A DNA stretch of 17,095 bases from Glomus cerebriforme (lineage: Eukaryota > Glomeromycota > Glomeromycetes > Glomerales > Glomeraceae). The notes under the pieces are model-generated. The model made no database searches. It worked only from the letters and a program-made list of their open reading frames with translations, and had not been told where the DNA came from. Numbering within the stretch: the first letter of the stretch is position 1; each line of letters begins with the position of its first letter. Positions 1 through 10,379 of the stretch are shown here, piece after piece. The DNA lies in assembly GCA_003550305.1 (NCBI GenBank), contig QKYT01000184.1, positions 69,753-86,847 on the forward strand, written 5' to 3'. The translations under genes were made by a program, and so were the position numbers.

Positions 1-8
1 AAAGAAGT

Positions 9-100
9 CTAATACAAGAGAATCACCCATCCCTTGTTTGTCTAACAAAATAAATTAAGAAAAAAAAGAAAATTGAAGTGTAAAAAGAATCATGAAGGAA
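9..100. repeat. Diverged direct repeat, copy 1
   Basis: This stretch shares an ordered set of words with 423-490: CTAATA, CAAG, GAATCA, CACCCATC, CTTGTT, then AAAGAAT and ATGAA. It is separated from the second copy by about 320 bases that include the hairpin at 151-221. Small indels separate the copies. It may be an old local duplication or the flanks of a decayed element. Confidence 0.4.
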
Positions 101-150
101 TTAAAAAAAATAAAGCCAAAAATATGATTAAAATGGGATAATCTCATCTG

Positions 151-221
151 TGTGAGGAGTTTGTAATAAGACCATTCTGTTTATAATATGAGCAGCATGG
201 CCTCATTGCAAACTCCTCACA
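151..221. repeat. 71-bp imperfect palindrome (hairpin)
   Basis: The outer arm TGTGAGGAGTTTGTAAT (151-167) is matched by ATTGCAAACTCCTCACA (205-221) in inverted orientation with one difference. The inverted match continues inward almost to the centre, so about 34 bases pair with 34 bases around a three-base loop. Most differences are transitions that become G-U wobbles in one strand's transcript. It could be a tiny MITE-like element or a foldable RNA. It does not match tRNA architecture. Confidence 0.6.
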
Positions 222-422
222 TCTATAATAATAATATAAAAAATGTTAGCTTTAAATATATAAAACAATAAATTCATTACTGTTTACTAAGTAAATATAA
301 CATTTACCTTTTGACCAAAACTGAAGTGAAGAGACCAAAAAATAGAAGAGCCAAACATACAGAATGATGCTAAAAGTATCCATCCTCTTTGTCTAAATAA
401 AATAAAATAAAAAAAATTAAAT

Positions 423-490
423 CTAATAACAAGGGAATCAATCACCCATCTCCTTGTTAACTAAAGTATAAAGAATTATGAAAAAAAAAT
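423..490. repeat. Diverged direct repeat, copy 2
   Basis: Second copy of the block at 9-100, with the shared words CTAATA, GAATCA, CACCCATC, CTTGTT and AAAGAATTATGAA in the same order. Several small insertions and deletions separate the copies. Confidence 0.4.
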
Positions 491-534
491 AAAAAGAAAT
501 TCATCTATTAATTACATCATGTTCCACTACTGTT

Positions 535-830
535 GCCCTTAATTATATTGCTCTTTTCTTGTAATTGGTCTTTTTTCACTCCCTTCTTCAATCCTTTCTT
601 CCACTTTAGTTTTCTTCTAACTTTGTTATTTCCCTTCCATTTTTTTGTTTCTCATTCTATTCCCAAAATATTCTCTCCATTCATTTTACTTATCTTTCTT
701 TTTCCTTTTCCATATTATTTTCATGTCGCCATTATGTTTTTTTTCATATCCACTTCCTGCATTTTTTTATTCTTCATTCTTTCACTTCTAAAATCCCCTC
801 ATTTTCTTTTCCTGACAAGTTTCAAGTCCA
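535..830 (+). other. Pyrimidine-rich low-complexity tract
   Basis: The plus strand is dominated by T and C in runs such as CTTTCTTTTTCC. This keeps one frame open and gives a Phe/Leu/Ser/Pro-rich translation (533-874) that looks hydrophobic only because of base composition. I see no signal-peptide organisation, domain or conserved motif, so I do not call it a gene. Confidence 0.5.
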
Positions 831-2753
831 TAATAGTAGTGTCATACAAAACATGTCGAAGTTGTCAAAGTTGAAAAAGGTGCAAATAAATTCGTACGCT
901 TGTTATTTTCATTAGTTTAATCAACTTTTGTCAATAAAATTTGTTTTATATAATCAATGTATATGAGTTTTAGCCGTAAGGAAATTATGAATGAAATAAT
1001 TTTTTTAAAAAATAAATTTTGAATAAAGGTCTCTTTTTATATCTTTTAGCATAGTACAAAAATATGACTCATCTTAATCATAAAATTTGATGTTTTGACA
1101 AATAATACGATAATTCCCTATCATTATGATTTATTTATCAATTAAGAAACTTCTAGATTTTTTTACCCTAGCATCTCCTAATGAGTATGTGTCAAAATGT
1201 GTACGTGCATATGATNNAACTAGCTTATTTTGGTACTGAATACATTTTGACTAATAATATGTTCTTATATATTATTGGATTCAAATTAATTATTCACAAA
1301 CTGATTTTTTATTTGATAATCAAAATGCACGGATTGATGTGTAACATGTAACGATCTGATTTACCAGAATATCATGTATCATGTTTAGAAAGAAAAATTA
1401 TTTTATTTATATGGAAAATGGTTTTTGATTATCAAATTTTGCCACCATATATTTGGATTTACAGGTAATAACCTTTCTTTTGTAGTAATTAGTATTTAAT
1501 TTTTTTTTACTTTTTTAACAAGACATACAAGTGGATCTAGTGGTGGATTTTTGGCTAGTAAATTTCATAAGATCTGTGATAAACAGTCACATATTATATC
1601 AATTATTAAAGTAAAAAATAGTAACTAAATTCTTGAAACAATCATATGGAAATCTGATTATGAGGGATAGTATTGAAAATTACAGTGGAAGTTGTTTTGT
1701 ATGGAAAATAAGAGTTGTTGTTATAATAGTATGTAGTATGAAAAAATTTTAAACAGTTGATAGAAGATATCAATATTTTTTTTCTTTTGCTACTTGGTTG
1801 AATATAGCACAAAGAAAGTAAAAAGTTACTCGTGTATATTAAAATTTTTAATAAGAAATACATTCTTGATGAAATTAACTTCAGTTTGACTAATTCCGAA
1901 ATACTAAATTTCTTATTTTGTTTATTTTGAACTAATTAAATTAACAAGAGATTTAATATTTCATGAGATTGTAATTTAATATTCCATTAAATCAACATTT
2001 TTGGAGTACATATAACTTTATTTTTAGACAAGAAAATAATGTAGGTTTAACTATTCTTAAAAAAAAAAAAAAAATATTTCAAAATATTCAAAGAATTTCA
2101 AACATTTCAAGTGAATTTCTTGAATTTAAAATGAACAACCATTCTTATCTTTCATAAAAGCCCTTTAAAAAAATTAGATTGTGTTTTTAATATTAAATAT
2201 TTGGTTCTTTCTTTGGTTATTCAAATTGTCAAGTGATTCGCTACTCTGGTGAGATGGATATTTCAACCTGTTAAAATTGATTGATTTGCGTGGTAATATT
2301 TCGGAGATTTTCTTACGAATGGCTATTTTATTATTTTGATTAAACCAATTAACTATCACGAGCTAATATAATAACATGATTGTTCATTGTGGCGTGTAGT
2401 ATTAATTTTTTTTCACCTTAGTTGTTTTTTAAAATGACAACATAAACAATGTTATAAATCATCATTATATTACAAGGAATTGTAATTATATGATTTAATT
2501 AAGTGATACTATACTATATCTAAATTATGCTACGTCGTCAATATGATATTATAATATGACTATAATATGAGTAATTTAAATAGTATAACTAATTATAAAA
2601 ACTTCACATGTGAACAAATGAAAAAATCACGTAATAAATCATTATTAATTTTGCATTCTTATATTATTATATATAAATACTACCTTTTTTTCGATATTTC
2701 ATGTTAATTTTCATAAGGTATCTTTAATTATATTATTATCGCAATTTTATTTC

Positions 2754-2788
2754 CTCTCTATAATCTTTTTTCTCTCTATAATCCTTTT
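2754..2788 (+). repeat. Short tandem repeat, two 18-bp periods
   Basis: CTCTCTATAATC followed by a T run occurs at 2754-2770 and again at 2772-2788 with one substitution. It is too short to assign a role. Confidence 0.4.
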
Positions 2789-3139
2789 TAAAAACTATTT
2801 CAACTACCCCTTCTAGATTCCCCCTTATCTTCCTTATACTGTATATGAGAACTTTCTCGTATCAGGCAAGGAAAGCCGGTCAGATAGTTGAATATCTCCT
2901 AACTGACTGGTTGGTTTAGATTAGAATTCCCTCCTCACTTATTTCACTTAATTTCAAAAAATCCAGTAACTCTAAAGATACCATCTGTTGGCAAAAGTCT
3001 ATTACTATTAGTTGAGAATAGCATAAAATAATGAAACCTGAAAACTAAAACCTTCTTTTCCTAAAAAGAAGATAATTAAGATATTATTGGATTTAACTGA
3101 TAAGAAAGAAACAATTTTATTGACAAAAAAAAAAAATGA

Positions 3140-3960
3140 GGAAACAGCTATATAAAGCAGAAAAATGGGATGTGCATGATCATAAAAGATCTTTTAAACA
3201 GCAAAGACAAAAAGAATTTAAAAATAATACAAATATACAATCGCGACAAGAAGAAAGCAACAAATAAATGGGTGAATAAAGAATTGATGAAGACTAAAGA
3301 AATCATTGTGAACAAAAATTTCAACAAGGAGAAAACTAAGCATAAGAAAAATGAAATATCAATTTGAAGAAAGTGCCAGGAACACTTAAAGTTAAAAGTA
3401 TGAGAATTATTGAGAAAATAATGGATGCAATAATTGAATACAAAAAGTATACTGATAACTGGAAAAAGGAATAATAAACCAAGAAATAAAATGGGAGAAT
3501 AATTTAAAGTCATCATGTTGATTGAAACATATGAAAACTAATTTGGAATAAAGATATAATAAATTAGATATAGAAAGAAATAATGGTGTAAATTAGAGTA
3601 AAACAACAAGAAGAAATTAAACAATAATAGAAAAGGATAATGAAAGAACACGGGAAGAAAAAAATTTGGAAAATGAAAAAAAGTACATGTTAGAAACTTC
3701 TAATAGAATCAGATAAAACAATAAGCAATATTTTTATAACAGTTAGTAAAATTAATGGTTTGTTAAGATAGAAATATAGAATAGATTAGAGACATATAAT
3801 CAAATGAATAAATTAATTGCGAATAAACATTTATTTGTATTTAATAAAAAAAATCATTGAAATAATAAGAAGAAAACATAGAACACTACCTTGCAAAATA
3901 ATAGAAATAAAAAGAAAAACAAGAAAAAAGATTTGAAAATATAATCATTTTAACTAATTT
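3140..3960 (+). other. Purine-rich stretch, possible degraded coding DNA
   Basis: The plus strand is strongly enriched in A and G. Lys/Asn/Glu-rich segments appear in shifting frames: 3170-3367 is open for 65 codons, and a shorter open piece follows at about 3365-3472. Stops and frame changes are frequent and no motif is recognisable. It might be a decayed mobile-element or gene fragment, or simply compositional bias. Confidence 0.25.
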
Positions 3961-4346
3961 AAAAGATACATATTAAATTTTTTTTTTAGTTGTGATTAAT
4001 TAATTTATTGTACTTTTATGATGCAATACTTATTTTTACATATATAGTATGCCAACTACCATACAATAATAATTGTTATGATACTAAATTAAAATGTATT
4101 GTTTATTAATTAAGTCTAATTCATGTGCCGAGTCTTGCAAAAGCACTGGAATAATTTTATCTACTAAACAGAATTTGGGATACAGTTATTATCCATTTAA
4201 TAAATAGATAATGATCAAGAGAAGGGCTTAAGATCTGAATCTAAAAAAAAAAATTATTTTCAAATTTAAGTTATTCCGCGACATAATCTCACGATGATGA
4301 TGACACTGGGTTTTTAATTGAGGATCTGCATGTGAAGCAATATAGG

Positions 4347-4354
4347 TGACGTCA
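4347..4354. promoter_or_regulatory. TGACGTCA palindrome, CRE-like site
   Basis: A perfect 8-bp TGACGTCA is the canonical ATF/CREB-type bZIP site. It lies about 315 bases beyond the 3' end of gene A1 and is not next to any recognised start codon. An 8-mer can occur by chance, so function is doubtful. Confidence 0.2.
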
Positions 4355-4598
4355 TGTACCCAACGATTGTTTGCAAGACAAATAAATAAATCTTTATTAT
4401 TCGCTACATAAATATTATATCTTTTAAAGGAATTTCTTTATATAATAATCTTAATAATTAAACTTTAAAAATATCTTTCATCATTTTTTTTTTAATTGTT
4501 GCATAAAAAAAAAATTAATTTCCGATTTTCCGATTAATACACACAAAAAAAAAAAATTGTATATTTCACGTTACAGTAAACAAAATTACAGTATACGC

Positions 4599-4622
4599 AA
4601 AAAAAAAAAAAAAAAAAAAAAA
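4599..4622 (+). repeat. Poly-A run of 24
   Basis: Uninterrupted A homopolymer just downstream of the minus-strand gene A1. It is not shared by copy A3, whose similarity to A1 begins closer to the stop codon. The exact length is prone to sequencing error. Confidence 0.7.
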
Positions 4623-4668
4623 TTTAAGATAATCATTAAATTAAAAGAAAAAAAAATTAAAATAAACA

Positions 4669-6676
4669 TTATTGTTGTTGGGTTAAATTATTTTGATGTC
4701 TTGAACTATCATCTTGCGAAATATCAGCAGTATCAGCAGTATAAGTTGTAGTTGTAGTTGTAGTTGATGAATTATCAGTTGTTGAATTTTGAGTGAGATT
4801 TGGTGGAATTGTAATCATTATACTTTCTTCTTGTTGCGATGGTTCAGTTGTAACAGTAGTAATGGACGCTAAATTCTTTTCTTGTTCATCTCCAGTTTCA
4901 TTATTATCATTGTCATAATTTTGTTTTAGCTTTCGAATTTTATCCAAAAATTGTACATCAATAACATATTCCTGTAAAAATAATTCCAAGACATCAATTC
5001 TTGATAATGCCCAAGATAATAATTCATTTTGTTCAGCCAACGAAAGACCTTTTTTTGGATGTTCTTTAGTTTTAGGATCTGATGTATCGAAAAATGGAAT
5101 AATTGGCAAGGCATTTTTAAGTTTATTTTGTGCGGCACGAGAAAATCCGCAGCAGTATAAATGTACGGCTCCCCATGGTCGTAATGTGTCCGCGCCTATA
5201 AACAATTTTAAATTTAAATTTTTTTTATTTCTTTGGATTTTTTTTTTTAAAAAAAAAATAAATAAAATAAATAATTGAAATAAAACTTACCAAAAAGAAA
5301 TGCATATATTGCTGCACCTAATCCCCACGCACCACCTATTAAACCTAAACTGCCCAAGTACTAAGCGATAAAATTTCAAATTAATAATTTCATAAATAAT
5401 ATGAAAAAAAAACCTTAAAATATTTGATAAATACTTACTGTATGCGTTCTTTTTCGAAAAGAAATTATTTAATATTTGTTAGTAAAATAATGATATAGGA
5501 TTACAACTATAGTGTGACATGAACATTGAACAGTACAAACCTAACTTCTCTATCTACTTGAACAGTATTAATATATTTAGGTTGTATAGTGAATTCTACA
5601 TGTTTTTCAGCAAGTTTAAGCTGCGATAATGGATTCCCAACTAGTATATACATATAAATTTAAATTAATAATAAATAAAAATATATATATTCGGTAAATT
5701 AAGACTTACCTAAATTAGATGAAATACTTGGTTTTTGTTCATAAGTTGGAGGAATACCAAAATCATTCATCCAACTTGGTGTTATAAGCTCCTTAATCGT
5801 ACGAGAATATGAAAACAAGTATCCCTACAGAAAAGACGTTAGTAAATCACATAAATTATAATGCCGAGTTAATTTTAAGAAATACATATACCTGGTTCGG
5901 GGTTATTGTATAGGAATTCGACAATAAAATCGAATCATCATATGTAGACAAATTATACTTATCCATCAAGTCATATTCTAGATATAAAATTTATATGAAC
6001 TTTCAATATACTGTATATTACAAATCTTTTTAATCATACCTGAATCATATGCCATTAAAGTCATCGCCGATGGTCTTTCTATTGTAATTTCTTCGTTAAT
6101 ATTTATAAATAAAAGTACAGAATATAAAGAATTTAATGATTTTTTTCTAAAAAAAACATCTTGTGATGGTTTGTAAGTTCCTATATAATTATTTGATTGC
6201 TCATCGAAAACTACTGATGTGTCCTCTGGTGAGCACATTACCGGCGTAAATATATTATTCAATACTAAGTGAAATATTTAAATTAATTAATATTTTGTAT
6301 ACTTTAAGTTAACTTTCTTTTAAACAACTTACAATAATTCTCAGAACAAAGATCAATACTAATATTATAAGCACATCTAAAATACAAATCTATAATTGTT
6401 TTTCAGAAAAAAAAAGAAATTATTATATTTAAATAAAATCAAATAATTTATAATAATTAATTATAATATTTTATTCTTATTACTTGGAGGGCGAATGCCT
6501 TCAACGTTAATAAAAGATGTTATGGTAATCGGAGCATCTTGCTTTACTTCAATTATTAAAATAGCAAGATAGCCCGTCAAACCGGATAATATAATAATCA
6601 TTATCAAAAGTTTTAACCCCAAGAGAAATGTAGATTCGCTACGACGATGTCCTTGAAGTAAATTGACCAAGTTCAT
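4669..6676 (-). CDS. Gene A1: uncharacterised two-pass membrane protein, nine exons
   Basis: Nine exons join in frame into 460 aa: 6676-6484, 6389-6333, 6264-6040, 5977-5892, 5824-5710, 5640-5541, 5448-5439, 5360-5291, 5195-4669. All introns are GT-AG and 62-95 nt. The start is the first ATG before the hydrophobic segment. Residues about 18-43 form a signal-anchor helix after an RR-containing N-terminus. Residues about 45-262 look extracytoplasmic, with Cys pairs and NIS and NLS glycosylation sequons. Residues 263-285 are a Gly/Ala-rich second helix (GGAWGLGAAIYAFLFG), followed by DTLRPWGAVHLYCCGFSR. The C-terminal tail has a helical stretch (AEQNELLSW to LDKIRKLKQ) and a Thr/Ser/Gln-rich end. 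I recall similar uncharacterised proteins in Glomeromycotina but can name no function. It is divergent from kelch gene B1. Least certain are exon 7 (10 nt) and the exon 2 acceptor, chosen because it restores frame. Confidence 0.8.
5439..5448 (-). other. 10-nt microexon (exon 7 of gene A1)
   Basis: On the minus strand AACGCATACA lies between CGAAAAAG and GTAAGT. With the two bases carried over from exon 6 it encodes R-T-H-T and restores the frame of exon 8. A TACTAAC-like branch site lies in the upstream intron. The same arrangement occurs in copy A3 at 16823-16832, where the ten bases differ at three positions but the length and flanking signals are kept. Confidence 0.65.
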
Positions 6677-7579
6677 GATTTTACGGGTATAATTAGAATC
6701 TTTTAAGAGGACAAATTAAATTCTAAGGTCCAGGGACCAGTTCCAAAATTACGACTTTTATTTTGAAATGAATAATAATAATTAATTGGTTCTTACTAAA
6801 TGTTTAATTTTATGAGTACAAAAAATTATTAATTTGCTTTTGTTAAACCTACCTTATAGAAACGAAATGTACAAATTTTTTTTTTTATAGCTCTTATAGG
6901 GGGTCTGGTACAAAATCCCTAAACTCGAAATCCCGAAATTAATTTGTCACACTAATAACGCTTCGTACGGTTCTCTACAAAACAATTATCAATTTGTACT
7001 CATAAACATTTGGTAAATACTAATTAAAAGTCGTAATTTTGGAACCATCCAAAAAATTTTATAGTGATAATTTTAAGGGGTACCAAAAATAAATAAATCT
7101 GCAATCAGCTATTAAGGGTAAAATTATAATGATTTGCAATACAGGGATGGTGTATTTTTCCGAATTGTACACAAAATTGAATGCAAATACACAATCTTTT
7201 TTTTATTTATTTACCAGTAGGCTAAACAAAATAAAACTTATATAAGAATATATTTCTTAATATGGTAGCGAGATTATACTTGTCGTACTAATAAAAACTT
7301 CCAATTGCTCCCGAAAATCAAAAGGGTTGTTTATTTTTACAGTATTAGGTTGACTTTCCTTTTTTATGAAACCGACCAAAACACAATAACATCCTGTACG
7401 CATGGACGAACACAAGAGTACACAGCATTAACGAGCGTGAAAATTTTAATAAATGGAAAGTAATATTTGTTTGAAGCAGCAGGAATTTTTGACAAAAATA
7501 AAATCCTTCATACTTTTAATTTATTTAAATTTGAGCGATTTTTGTTTTATTCCGGATGCTATCATTCAAAAATTCGACT
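6677..7579. promoter_or_regulatory. Divergent intergenic region between A1 and B1
   Basis: About 900 bp separate the start codons of A1 (minus) and B1 (plus), so both promoters must lie here. The region is homologous to 10706-11842, with long shared blocks: AATTACGACT, TAAATGTTTAATT, CAAAATCCC, AATAAATCTGCAATC, TTTTCCGAATTGTAC and CATGGACGAACAC. A TATA-like CTTATATAAG lies near 7227-7237. Conservation in the second unit, whose A gene is dead, suggests that part of it serves the kelch gene. No factor site can be named with confidence. Confidence 0.6.
7401..7473 (+). promoter_or_regulatory. Conserved upstream block of kelch gene B1, with upstream ATG
   Basis: About 110-180 bases before the B1 start. 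The words CATGGACGAACAC, AGTACAC, GCATTAACGA and GTGAAAATTTTAATAAATGG recur in the same order before B2 (11668-11733). It is more conserved than the DNA around it, as expected for a core promoter or 5' leader. It contains an upstream ATG at 7453 that opens a short frame overlapping the B1 start in another frame. In B2 the equivalent frame ends after nine codons. Confidence 0.45.
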
Positions 7580-9201
7580 ATGTTTATCATATTATGTCAA
7601 TTATTTCTGCTTATGAATATAGTGGCATATGGAGAGGGTTTTACACCAAGACCTCGATTGGGACAAGCAGCTGTTCTCGTCGAAAATAAAATATATTACA
7701 TTGGGGGAGTTAATTATAACGAATCAGAATCAGGACCAAGTGACTTTTTTTATTTTGATACGTCCAGTTATATTTGGACAGATTTACAGAGTCAAGGAGT
7801 AAATATACCATTTACAGTATGGCATACTGCTAATATAGGAGGCGTTAATGAAGATTCTATATTTATTATAGGAGGAACACATTATGATGAAATTGACAAT
7901 GCATATCCAAATTATATATATAGATTTGATACTAAAACTAATGTAATAGATATACCAGAAATTCAAGGAAAAGCTCCAATTCACCGTAAAGGAGTAAATT
8001 CTATTAGTTATGAAGGAAAAATTTATATGTTTGGCGGACAAATAGAAGTGAATGGTAAAGATATATATCTAAATAATCTTTTTGATATTTTGGATACTGT
8101 TAATTTGAATTGGCAAGTTGGCAGCTTAGTTAATTCCCCTGTTGCTAGTGCCTTTTATACAGCAACATTAGTTAATGGAGTAATTTACTATATCGGTGGT
8201 ACATCAGGACCTGATAATTTTTCTCCAATGACGCAGGTACAGTATGTGTGCTTATGGTATATATTTATAAAGTACTTTGAAAGTATGTTTTTAAATAAAA
8301 TCTTGTCATCACAGATTTATCAATACGACATTGTCGGAAATACGTGGTCTTTAAAAGTTAGTAATCATGCCTTAAACCATTGAAAAGAATCATTTGAATC
8401 CATAACAGATAATAAATAATTTATTTTTCTAGACAGCTACAGCTGTAGATTTAGAAACTATACCAGGATCCAGAATTGGTCATTCAGCCGTCTTAGGTAA
8501 TTTTATTATTTTTTTTTAAAGAAAAAAATAAAAATAAAATCTTAAAAATTTGTGTTTTGGTTTTTTATAGTTTTAAATAGTAAAATTGTCGTATATGGAG
8601 GATCGTACTATAATAATGATACTCCATACGATGTACCAGCTAAAAATACAATGGTTGTGTTGGATACTAATACTTTAGTATGGTCGATACCACAACTTGA
8701 TGATGTTAATGTACCAAAGCTTACCTCTCATTCCGCTACAGTTCAGTTTGGTACAATGATGACTGTCGCTTTTGGTAGTACCTCTTTTTATTCTTATTAT
8801 ATTTATCTTGCTTTATTCTCCTTTTTTAATCTTTACCTTGCTTATTTTATATTATTCTTTCAGGGAATTATACGGACAAACCAAATAGTGAAGATCAAAC
8901 TAATAAATCAATGTTTACTTTTTATTTCTACCCAGATATGGTTAAATGGCAAGAAATGCTATTACCTACATCGGCGAATACTAACACAACAACATCAAAA
9001 TCACAAATTCCAGCTCCTTCTGGTGATTTTATACCAGATACATCACAAACTTCAAGTAAAATTATAATCGTTTGTACATCAATTGGATCAGTAGCAGTTG
9101 TTTTAACAATATTGGTGGTATTAACATTAGTTTATAAACATATGAAGAAAATTAAAAATGAAGATAAGGATCAAAAGGATCCAAAGGACCTAATCATCTA
9201 G
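7580..9201 (+). CDS. Gene B1: kelch-repeat type I membrane protein, five exons
   Basis: Exons 7580-8236, 8315-8356, 8433-8496, 8571-8774 and 8864-9201 join in frame to 434 aa, with GT-AG introns of 74-89 nt. Residues 1-18 form a signal peptide (MFIILCQLFLLMNIVAYG). Kelch blades are marked by IYYIGG (38-43), IFIIGG (94-99), IYMFGG (148-153), IYYIGG (202-207), IVVYGG (260-265) and a last VAFG, giving about six blades and probably one beta-propeller. A Ser/Thr/Pro-rich stalk precedes a transmembrane helix at about 389-413 and a 21-residue Lys/Asp-rich tail, so the propeller should face outward. Kelch propellers usually bind proteins or glycans, and I see no catalytic domain. I chose the ATG at 7580 because the equivalent ATG is kept in B2. 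The in-frame ATG at 7556 is not: its counterpart runs into a stop. It is divergent from A1. The ligand is unknown. Confidence 0.88.
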
Positions 9202-9770
9202 ATTTTAATAGAGTTGGTCAATGATTATTTTAAATAATTTGTGCGTCTCAACGATTTTCAATCTGCTACTATCTTAAGTTTATTTAATTATCCACATAAA
9301 TATAATTATTGATTAAATTGGATTTTAATAAAATTTAATAAATGATAATAATGTATTATCATTTAATCATCCAATATAAGTAATATTATGATTTAAATGA
9401 CGTTAATATATATCTTAAGAAATAAATTTACAGTTATAAATCTGTTTCAATTTTATTTATAAAAAACCATAAAATCAAAATAAACAATCTAAATTTACAA
9501 AAAAATCAGATTCTAGCATCAGCAGAGCAAGAAATAATTATTTATATTCAAAAAATAAAATTTTACTGTTTCTTGTTCAATATCATTAATAATAATTTTT
9601 ATTTAAAAAAAAATTATTCTATTTACTCACCTTTTCATTTTTGAAAAAAAAAAATTTAAATTTAATAAAAAATTAATAAAAATTTAACGATTATCAGACT
9701 ATCAGTTATGAAACGTATAAGGCTAATTTAATGCAGTAGCACAGTGTATTTGGAACAATAAATAAGCTTA
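9202..9770. other. 3' flank of B1, no gene
   Basis: No coding sequence seen. Possible polyadenylation signals AATAAA lie at 9327-9332 and 9337-9342. Much of the stretch aligns with the 3' flank of B2 (about 13460-13905), with shared words GTGCGTCTCA, GTAATATTATGATTTAA, TTACAGTTATAAAT and CAATTTTATTTATAAA, so the duplicated unit extends past the gene. In gene order, exon 9 of relic A2 should begin here but is absent. Confidence 0.55.
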
Positions 9771-9832
9771 CCAAAAGAGAAATGCATATATTTTTGCACT
9801 TAATCCCCATGCACTACCTACTTAGAGTACTA
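9771..9832 (-). pseudogene. Relic A2: exon 8 of gene A
   Basis: Read on the minus strand, this matches exon 8 of A1 including its donor. The translation runs V-G-S-A-W-G-L-S-A-K-I-Y-A-F-L-F, against GGAWGLGAAIYAFLFG in A1. The first part of the exon is scrambled and carries a stop in the A1 frame. No exon 9 follows and no intact exons 2-7 can be found upstream on this strand, so only the second transmembrane helix survives. With the exon 1 remnant at 10640-10705 it marks a dead middle copy of gene A. Confidence 0.75.
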
Positions 9833-9849
9833 AAAGGTTGTGATCGATT

Positions 9850-10020
9850 AATTGGCTAATTATGCATCAGCATGGTCGATTAATAATAATCGATTACCTT
9901 AAGGGGCGTGACATTTATTAGGTAATATTTTAGGGGGACCTCTTATGAAACTAATATTAGGTAATATATGTCACTGCCCTAATTTCGAATACATGGTTTC
10001 GAATGCATAATTGATCATCA
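9850..10020. repeat. Imperfect inverted repeat, MITE-like
   Basis: The left arm has AATTATGCAT (about 9859), then GGGGCGTGACAT and TAATATT. The right arm has these words inverted in mirrored order: AATATTAGGTAATA, ATGTCACTGCCC and ATGCATAATT. The arms are about 75 bases with mismatches around a centre near 9935-9945. It interrupts the A2 relic, so it may be a small inserted element. No target-site duplication was identified. Confidence 0.4.
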
Positions 10021-10379
10021 ATAATTATCAGAATTTTATGATAAGATTTTTATTTTATTTTTATTTTTATGTGATAACTGTGATAACATCAGATTTAAAA
10101 TATAATCGATTATTATTGTTTTACTAATTATAACTCCTGTCCGTTATGTGGTTAATTTCCTTTAATTTTTCGTCTATTCTCAATTGTTGCTACAAAAGAA
10201 CTTTAAAATAAATTATAAAATATATGAAATTAATTTGACATATTAATTATAAAAAAAACTGCAATATTTTATTTAATTTTTTCTCAAACTTAGATTAAAT
10301 ATATTGTTGAGTGCTAGTTTGAATATTAACTATATTGCACTCTTTTTCTACGCCATTTTTTTTATACATTATATCAATA

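Larger units (their letters stand above)
1..4668. other. A+T-rich gene-free region
   Basis: I find no gene here that I can support. Open reading frames are short, are low-complexity in composition and lack conserved motifs or convincing splice partners. The content is A+T-rich spacer with homopolymers, one strong imperfect hairpin near the left end, a diverged direct repeat, a pyrimidine-rich stretch (about 535-830) and a purine-rich stretch (about 3140-3960). Two unresolved bases lie at 1216-1217. A degenerate transposon too old to recognise by eye could be hidden here, especially in the purine-rich part. Confidence 0.6.

Noticed and set aside
533..874. 113-codon hydrophobic reading frame
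   Set aside because: Its composition follows from a T/C-rich tract. There is no conserved motif, organised signal peptide or duplicate copy.
2861..2940. tRNA-like stretch with local G+C and short inverted words
   Set aside because: No acceptor stem or GGTTCRANNCC-type B box, and the stems do not fit a cloverleaf.
3148..3516. Hydrophobic minus-strand frame and overlapping Lys-rich plus-strand frame
   Set aside because: Each is the mirror of the other across a purine-rich tract. Neither shows a domain or splice continuation.
7556..7579. Upstream in-frame ATG as the start of B1
   Set aside because: The equivalent ATG before B2 runs into a stop within two codons, and starting at 7580 gives a clean signal peptide.
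7453..7689. 78-codon frame overlapping the start of B1
   Set aside because: Its frame is not conserved in B2, where it stops after nine codons. At most it is an upstream frame in the leader.
7784..8041. Minus-strand frame opposite the kelch coding region (also 12158-12373)
   Set aside because: Antisense shadows of well-supported kelch exons.
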